Assembly: GCF_046614695.1 (NCBI RefSeq)
Contig: NZ_JBKKHQ010000012.1
Location: 124,001-188,000, forward strand
Direction of reading: 5' to 3'
From: Pokkaliibacter sp046614695
GTDB taxonomy: Bacteria > Pseudomonadota > Gammaproteobacteria > Pseudomonadales > Balneatricaceae
Length of the DNA stretch: 64,000 nucleotides
Shown piece by piece: positions 59,297-64,000 of this stretch (position 1 is the stretch's first letter; each line of letters opens with the position of its first letter). The notes beneath the pieces are model-generated. The model searched no databases. It saw nothing but the letters and a program-made list of their open reading frames with translations, and was not told where the DNA came from. The position numbers and the translations under genes were made by a program.

Positions 59297-61699
59297 TTAA
59301 TCAGCGTCGTTAAAGTCTTCACCGGATACCGGCTTGGCTTCCTCCCGTACGGGTGGCTTTTTGCCTTCCAGCATTTTGGATTCAGCCTTCAGCTCGATGG
59401 CATCTTCTTTCGCCAGCGGGCCATTGGCAAAACGCAGGTTGGCGGGCGGTGCCTTGCCTTCCTTGTCTTCGCCAAAGTAGACGGTCATGTGCGGGAACGG
59501 AATCTCGATACCGGCGGCATCCAGGTGACGTTTCACCAGACGGTTGTAGGCACGGCCCACACCCCACTGATCGCCAGGACGGGTCTTGATACGAACACGG
59601 ACATTCACGGAACTGTCGGCCAGGGCGGTGACGCCATGGACTTCCAGTGGCTCCAGAATTTTGAAGTTGTGATCGGTATCTTCCATCAGCTCATCGAAGG
59701 CATTCTGCAGATGGACCAGTACCTCGTCGGTATCTTCACGATAGGCCACACCGTATTCACCCACATGGTAGCCGAAGCCTTTCATGTAGTTGGAAATGGT
59801 ATCGACTGAGGAGAAGGGCACCAGATGATAGGTGCCGTTCAGATCGCGGATACCCACCGAGCGGATAGTCAGGCGTTCAGCCGTTCCGGTGACGCCACCG
59901 GCAGTAACAACATCACCGGTATTCAGGGTGTTTTCCAGCTGGATAAAGACACCGGTAATAATGTCCTGAACCAGCTTTTGCGCACCAAAACCAATGGCCA
60001 GACCCAGAACACCGGCACCGGCAATCAAGGGGCCGATATCAATGCCAATCTCGGACAGCACGATCAGTACGGTCATGGTGCAGATGATGATGGCCAGGGC
60101 ATTGCGGAACAGGCCTAGCAGCGTCTGCACGCGAGCCGAAGGCGCACCACCGCCGGTTTCAGGATTCAGCTTGTGCTCGATCACACTGGCGGTCACCAGC
60201 CAGATCAGGGCAGCAAACAGCAGGATCAGTGCGACATGCACGATGCTGGCGATTACGTGGGCACCTTCTTCGGACTTAATCCAGGTGAGGGTGTCAAACA
60301 GCGCCCAGGCATTCATGACCAGTATGATCACAATGGCCATCAGGATCAGACGCACCACGCGAAGTGCTGCCGGGATATAGCTGTTAATGCGATTTTCCAG
60401 CAGGGGAACCTTGCGACGGATTTCCTCCGACAGGGTGATGCGGTGGCCAATAAAGTGGCCAAGCAGGCTGGAGAGCAGCAGACCCACGCCGATGCAAATC
60501 AGACTTTTAATGGTGGCTGCTGCCATAAAGGGCAGGGCATCATCAGGACGCAATTGCGTGACCAGGAACAGACCCACCACGTAGGCAACAGCAATCAGGA
60601 ACCAGGTTCGCGCCAGAATGCGCAAGCAGGCCTGTGTGACGCCCATCTGTGAGTTGGACGCCAGATCAAGAATGCCATCGGCCACTTCCTTGCGGTTACC
60701 GATAATCATGATCAGGGCGTAGACCAGCGCAATTGTCATCACCACCAGCTCAAGAATCTGACCCAGTGAACCCAGTTCATAAAGCTTGAGAATCGGGACG
60801 ATAACCAGAATGGTGTAGCCGATGAAGCCCGCCATCAGTGCCAGCCAGTTCCCCCATTTACTTGCTGCCTCGGTGCTCATGGGCATCAGGCGCAGTGAGG
60901 CAAAACGGGGTGAGAAAATCAGGCGCAGGATGACTTTGAAAAGCTCAATCAGCACAAAGCCGTTGAGGAACAAAGAGGACTGGGTATCAATGGTGCCGCG
61001 GTGACCAATCAGCGCCAGGGTGATCGCGTTGCTGATCATGTAGGCCAGAATGACGATCACGCCGTCCAGTAGCGTTGCGCCAATAATTCCGGCGGTTTTT
61101 CTCAGCAGCGGCGCGCTCGGCGTGGCGTACTGCGGATCAGCGATTCGATACAGCCAGAGATCGATCTTGCGATAAATCATCGCCCCCAGCAGGCGAAGCA
61201 CCAGGAATGTCGCGAACGCAGCGACAATGGTTAGCCCGAGTTTCGTCGCATCCTTGCCCACTGCCGTCCAGTTGATCCCGGAGTCGGCGTTGCCAGAGGT
61301 CAGCTCGCTCAGGGAATCCGCCGATGCACTCAGCTGGCTACCAATATTATCCAGCAGCGCTTTGGTGGAGTTGGCAAGTTGTCGCGGTAAACCCGGCTCG
61401 TTGTCTGCGCTGCTGGCGGCCGCTGTGGCAGCATCGGCGTTACTGCTGTCGGACGCCGACGCATCGGCACCGCTGGCAGGTTGCTCCTTGTTATCAGCAA
61501 GGTTGCGCAACGTCTGAATCAGCGCATCGCGGCTTTTGTCATTCTCCAGAAGGTTGGCAAGCTCGGTATAGGAAGCTTTGTCACCTTCTGCGGAAGTGGT
61601 TGAGGACTCTGCTGCCAGACCAGGCATCGCAAAAAGCGTCATACAGAGAAAGAGTAGTGAGGATAGCCAGGCTCTGGCTTTAACAGAGGGTGGCGTCAT
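59297..61699 (-). CDS. MscS-family mechanosensitive channel, YbiO-like
   Basis: An 800-residue large MscS protein. A signal peptide (residues 1-29, ending GLAAES) leads a periplasmic Ser/Ala/Asp-rich helical region to about 165. Roughly eleven membrane helices follow to about 590, the last being the pore-lining helix with IGPLIAGAGVLGLAIGFGAQKLVQDIITGVFIQLENTLNTGDVV near 560-603. The beta and alpha/beta C-domains run to about 735 and a charged tail ends it. The plan and size resemble E. coli YbiO (741 residues), a channel that opens on osmotic downshock. A salt-adapted host would need several such valves. It is transcribed alone, with its own terminator. Confidence 0.92.
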   Translation of the reverse strand: MTPPSVKARAWLSSLLFLCMTLFAMPGLAAESSTTSAEGDKASYTELANLLENDKSRDALIQTLRNLADNKEQPASGADASASDSSNADAATAAASSADNEPGLPRQLANSTKALLDNIGSQLSASADSLSELTSGNADSGINWTAVGKDATKLGLTIVAAFATFLVLRLLGAMIYRKIDLWLYRIADPQYATPSAPLLRKTAGIIGATLLDGVIVILAYMISNAITLALIGHRGTIDTQSSLFLNGFVLIELFKVILRLIFSPRFASLRLMPMSTEAASKWGNWLALMAGFIGYTILVIVPILKLYELGSLGQILELVVMTIALVYALIMIIGNRKEVADGILDLASNSQMGVTQACLRILARTWFLIAVAYVVGLFLVTQLRPDDALPFMAAATIKSLICIGVGLLLSSLLGHFIGHRITLSEEIRRKVPLLENRINSYIPAALRVVRLILMAIVIILVMNAWALFDTLTWIKSEEGAHVIASIVHVALILLFAALIWLVTASVIEHKLNPETGGGAPSARVQTLLGLFRNALAIIICTMTVLIVLSEIGIDIGPLIAGAGVLGLAIGFGAQKLVQDIITGVFIQLENTLNTGDVVTAGGVTGTAERLTIRSVGIRDLNGTYHLVPFSSVDTISNYMKGFGYHVGEYGVAYREDTDEVLVHLQNAFDELMEDTDHNFKILEPLEVHGVTALADSSVNVRVRIKTRPGDQWGVGRAYNRLVKRHLDAAGIEIPFPHMTVYFGEDKEGKAPPANLRFANGPLAKEDAIELKAESKMLEGKKPPVREEAKPVSGEDFNDAD

Positions 61700-61927
61700 G
61701 CGCGCTCCTTAGCATTTTTTATCCATGACAGGTAAAGCGTCGACCAGCAGGTAAACCAGTCTTGTCTTTTCTTTTGGGGCAAGAATTGGCGATCTACACC
61801 GTAGGCTCGTCACTCGATTGTTAAGAATTGCTGTGAAATGTGAGGAGTCTTAAAGGCCGGAGGGAGAAGTGAGTGCGTCAGGCGCAGAGGAAATGCAATG
61901 GAAGTCTAAGGGGGTAAGGGATAACCA

Positions 61928-61959
61928 CCTGAAGACGGTCAGGGCTGAGCGTCTTCAGG
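61928..61959. repeat. Long perfect hairpin behind the LpxR gene
   Basis: Arms CCTGAAGACG and CGTCTTCAGG, 10 bp, 12-base loop. It lies 32 bp after the LpxR stop on the minus strand. No T-run follows on that strand, so it may be a processing or stability hairpin rather than an intrinsic terminator. Confidence 0.6.
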
Positions 61960-61991
61960 CGTTAGCACAGGTTGTTATAAAAAACAGGGTG

Positions 61992-63161
61992 TTAGTAAGA
62001 CATAGAGAAGGCGATCGAGCCGTAGCTGTGTGATTTCTTCTGGGTCTTAAACTCACGGGTTTTGTAAACGTTGGAGAAGGTCAGCTTCATGTTGCTGTAG
62101 GACATACTGACACCGGCACTCAAGTCACCCACCCAGAGGTTTTTATCAACACTCGGGCTGTCTTCGAAGGTGTTGCCGTCGAGGAAGATGTTGTGCAGCA
62201 CCATCCTGCCTTCTGCAGAGACGAACACATGCCAGCCGAAACCGCCATCCAGTACGCGACTATCCCACTTCTCACCAGGGGCGCTGTTATCCCCCGCTGG
62301 ACGGATCGAGGAAGAACCAAAGTCTGAGGGCAGACGATAGCCAATTCGATATTCAAGGCCGGTGGCAGCGCCGGTAAAGACGTTACCGGCGGAGACGCCG
62401 TAGTGACCAATCAAGTCATTACTGTAGAGACCACCCAGGGCGGAACGAAACAGGCGGTTCTTTTCTGCATAGGTCACAGTGATACCGGGTTCGTTGTGTA
62501 GCTGGTTATCCCAGCCCTTGAACTTGTCAAAACCGCGCAGCTTGTGAATAAAGTCCTGGGATTCATGGGCCAGTGAGGCTGGGCCCACAATGCCCAGCTG
62601 TACTTCGGCGACTTTCAGCAGCTTGTTACTGTAACGACGCTGATAGGAAACCCCGCCAAAGAGATAGCCTGCGTAGGGGCGGTCATCCGGAATCAGCTCG
62701 GTGGCGTCCTTGTCCGCCGGGGTGTACATGGTCTGACCCAGATAAACCACGACATTACGCTGTTCTGCCGGATTCTTACCGCTCAGCCACACCATGTTGC
62801 TGTTAATAAACTTAAGCCAGCCGGGGAGTGAAGGGTCATTCTCAAAGGTGTTGAGATCAGGAGAGATCCAGGACGCTTTGACCCCATTGGTGTATTGCTG
62901 GTCAGTGTTGGTAAAGAGGTCATTGTCCAGATAAAGATTGAGCGTCCAGAGCCGTTTTGGGTCTTTCGCATCCGGTATTGCAGACTGGTTCTCAGGCAGT
63001 GGCCGTGATGCAGCAGAGGTTTTTTCTGTCGCATTGGCGGGCAGTGCCGAATTGTCTGAAGAATTGACGACAGGTGTTGGAGTCGCACCTGCGGCCAGAG
63101 TCCAGCCCGGCAGGGTGGCCAGAGTTAAACAGCTTGCCAGCAGACAGCGTTGATAAGACAT
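61992..63161 (-). CDS. lpxR: Outer-membrane lipid A deacylase (LpxR, DUF2219)
   Basis: A 389-residue protein. The signal peptide is residues 1-22 (LLASCLTLATLPGWTLAAGA). A Ser/Thr/Pro spacer of about 55 residues precedes the barrel. The family motif NLYLDNDLFTNTDQQYTNGVKASW near 73-96 includes the Asn-Asp pair and YTNG. Further blocks are DDRPYAGYLFGGVSYQRRY near 160, SQDFIHKLRGFDKFKGWDNQL near 205-226 with the catalytic histidine and the QLHNEPG segment, and a C-terminal aromatic SMSY typical of barrel insertion. It removes the 3'-acyloxyacyl chain of lipid A in a calcium-dependent reaction. ATG 63161 is chosen to give a normal signal peptide. Confidence 0.92.
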   Translation of the reverse strand: MSYQRCLLASCLTLATLPGWTLAAGATPTPVVNSSDNSALPANATEKTSAASRPLPENQSAIPDAKDPKRLWTLNLYLDNDLFTNTDQQYTNGVKASWISPDLNTFENDPSLPGWLKFINSNMVWLSGKNPAEQRNVVVYLGQTMYTPADKDATELIPDDRPYAGYLFGGVSYQRRYSNKLLKVAEVQLGIVGPASLAHESQDFIHKLRGFDKFKGWDNQLHNEPGITVTYAEKNRLFRSALGGLYSNDLIGHYGVSAGNVFTGAATGLEYRIGYRLPSDFGSSSIRPAGDNSAPGEKWDSRVLDGGFGWHVFVSAEGRMVLHNIFLDGNTFEDSPSVDKNLWVGDLSAGVSMSYSNMKLTFSNVYKTREFKTQKKSHSYGSIAFSMSY

Positions 63162-63466
63162 GCTTTCAATCTTCCTGAAGTACGGCAGCCTGAATACTGC
63201 CCGAGGAGCCAGGTGAGGGCTCGTCCTTATTGCTCGATCGTTTCCGGTCCTGTACGAACCAGACGCAGAGATAGTGTTGCTCAACAATGCTAAGCGATTC
63301 TTAACCGGGCAATCACCTTGGTAAGCAGTGTTTGCTGTCCCATCACCCGTGTTTCAAGGGCTGTGGTGATCAATCTGTTAAAAAATGGACTGCTGAGTTT
63401 GATTAAGCTTACTTGTGGGCTTCATGACTCGCCAGCGCCCGAATGTTTCAGCTCGCTTCGTGACGC
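63162..63466. other. Intergenic region between lpxR and the RAM-domain gene
   Basis: About 300 bp carrying the promoter region of the leftward lpxR. I see no gene, RNA or clear operator. Confidence 0.5.
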
Positions 63467-63736
63467 TCAGATTGCGAACATCGAGTCCAGATCGTGTTTT
63501 GAATAGGCTTTAAACGCCATCATGGTTTCGGTCTCGAGAATGCCATCGATTTGATGCATTTGTTCAGTCACCAAAGTGGCCAGCTCGTCATTATTCTGAA
63601 CACGGGCGATGGCAACGAGGTCATGACGGCCACTGGTTGAGAACACTTCGGAAATTCCTTTGAGCTCGACCAGGCGTTCGGCCACCTGATTGACGCGCTT
63701 TTTCTCAACGTTAAGCAAAATGATAAAAGTGACCAT
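63467..63736 (-). CDS. Stand-alone Lrp/AsnC ligand-binding (RAM) domain protein
   Basis: An 89-residue protein that is only the RAM domain of Lrp/AsnC regulators, without a helix-turn-helix. The fold pattern is beta (FIILLNVEKK), helix (VNQVAERLVELKGISEVFST), beta (HDLVAIARVQ), helix (ELATLVTEQMHQIDGILETETM), beta (MAFKAYSKHDL). Such proteins bind amino acids and oligomerise; some modulate full-length Lrp members. It is single and divergent from the TatD-type gene at the window edge. Length matches stand-alone RAM proteins. Confidence 0.92.
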   Translation of the reverse strand: MVTFIILLNVEKKRVNQVAERLVELKGISEVFSTSGRHDLVAIARVQNNDELATLVTEQMHQIDGILETETMMAFKAYSKHDLDSMFAI

Positions 63737-63923
63737 GATAATTCAATCCTCAAGCCCGGCGGGTGGTGAGGGGTCAAGGCGTTCTTGACCCATCGGTTGA
63801 TAATAGCATAGCCCCCTGAGGCTTCGGTCAGGGAATCTCGAATGTGATGGTCGCGCTGCTATCACCTGTGTGTCCTGTTACTCTGTGCTCACTGATTCCC
63901 GAGTTTCTGACAAGACCGTGACA

Positions 63924-64000
63924 ATGGCATTACCCCGGTACCTGATCGACAGTCACAGCCATCTGGATTTTGCTCGTCTTGCGCCTGTGCTGAGTAGCGC
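63924..64000 (+). CDS. TatD-family metal-dependent nuclease, partial (start only)
   Basis: The first 25 codons of a gene that runs off the window. They read MALPRYLIDSHSHLDFARL at the start. The IDSHSHLDF block is the TatD N-terminal metal-binding motif (two histidines). TatD enzymes are 3'-5' DNA/RNA exonucleases or deacylase-like hydrolases. I rely only on this motif. Confidence 0.75.
   Translation, partial: MALPRYLIDSHSHLDFARLAPVLSS

Noticed and set aside
1..64000. tRNA genes, rRNA genes and CRISPR arrays
   Set aside because: No cloverleaf, rRNA signature or regularly spaced repeat-spacer pattern was seen on reading; a tRNAscan or CRISPR search would settle this.

Overview
The window comes from a Gram-negative gammaproteobacterium. 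An LpxR-type lipid A deacylase, a YjbQ protein, MscS and DedA proteins and E. coli-style AaeA/AaeB/AaeX efflux genes all point that way, and the overall style fits the Halomonadaceae/Oceanospirillales. That placement is an inference from gene content, not from a marker gene. No rRNA, tRNA or CRISPR array was seen.

Positions 1 to about 8830 are the right part of an integrative element. It starts with an overlapping set of two divergent tyrosine recombinases and a small partner protein, laid out like Tn554 TnpABC and the GInt (ginABCD) islands. A control region with a divergent XRE repressor and paired palindromes follows, then a decayed stretch. The cargo is a lone Rad50-like zinc-hook ATPase with a HEPN-like C-terminus, a plausible anti-phage gene. 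The island stops just outside the terminator of the chromosomal dedA gene.

Positions 9640 to 22217 hold a carbohydrate catabolic locus: two short-chain dehydrogenases, a ribose-type ABC importer (permease, binding protein, ATPase), a transketolase split into two subunits, an FGGY kinase, a triosephosphate isomerase, a RibB-type protein and a SorC-family regulator. A workable reading is import of a polyol or branched sugar, oxidation to a ketose, phosphorylation, transketolase cleavage to dihydroxyacetone phosphate, and isomerisation to glyceraldehyde 3-phosphate. A 14-bp motif recurs at the two promoter regions and may be the regulator's site.

Positions 22306 to 31869 carry a very histidine-rich 1030-residue membrane protein, a small histidine-containing protein, an Rrf2 regulator divergent from a thioredoxin-reductase-like flavoprotein, and a soluble PAS-PAS chemoreceptor. 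They also carry what looks like a type III secretion effector with its own CesT-type chaperone. The effector has a 70-residue tandem repeat carrying TxYxxV motifs and a C-terminal domain resembling plant IQM calmodulin-binding proteins.

Positions 31971 to 42007 form a signalling block on the minus strand: an FKBP isomerase, a three-gene cyclic-di-GMP operon (REC-PAS-GGDEF-EAL, a CHASE hybrid kinase with two receivers and HPt, REC-GGDEF) and a second PAS-PAS chemoreceptor. An AT-richer insert at 43152-44722 holds a type 44 polymorphic toxin followed by two paralogous, probably immunity, proteins.

The rest is ordinary accessory and housekeeping content: LysR, AraC with a zinc alcohol dehydrogenase, a siderophore-interacting reductase with a ribbon-helix-helix protein, a MarR-FUSC-DUF1656-HlyD efflux operon, glutathionyl-hydroquinone reductase, MFS with a divergent TetR, YjbQ, three small unknown or lipoprotein genes, a YbiO-like channel, LpxR, a stand-alone RAM domain and the start of a TatD nuclease.
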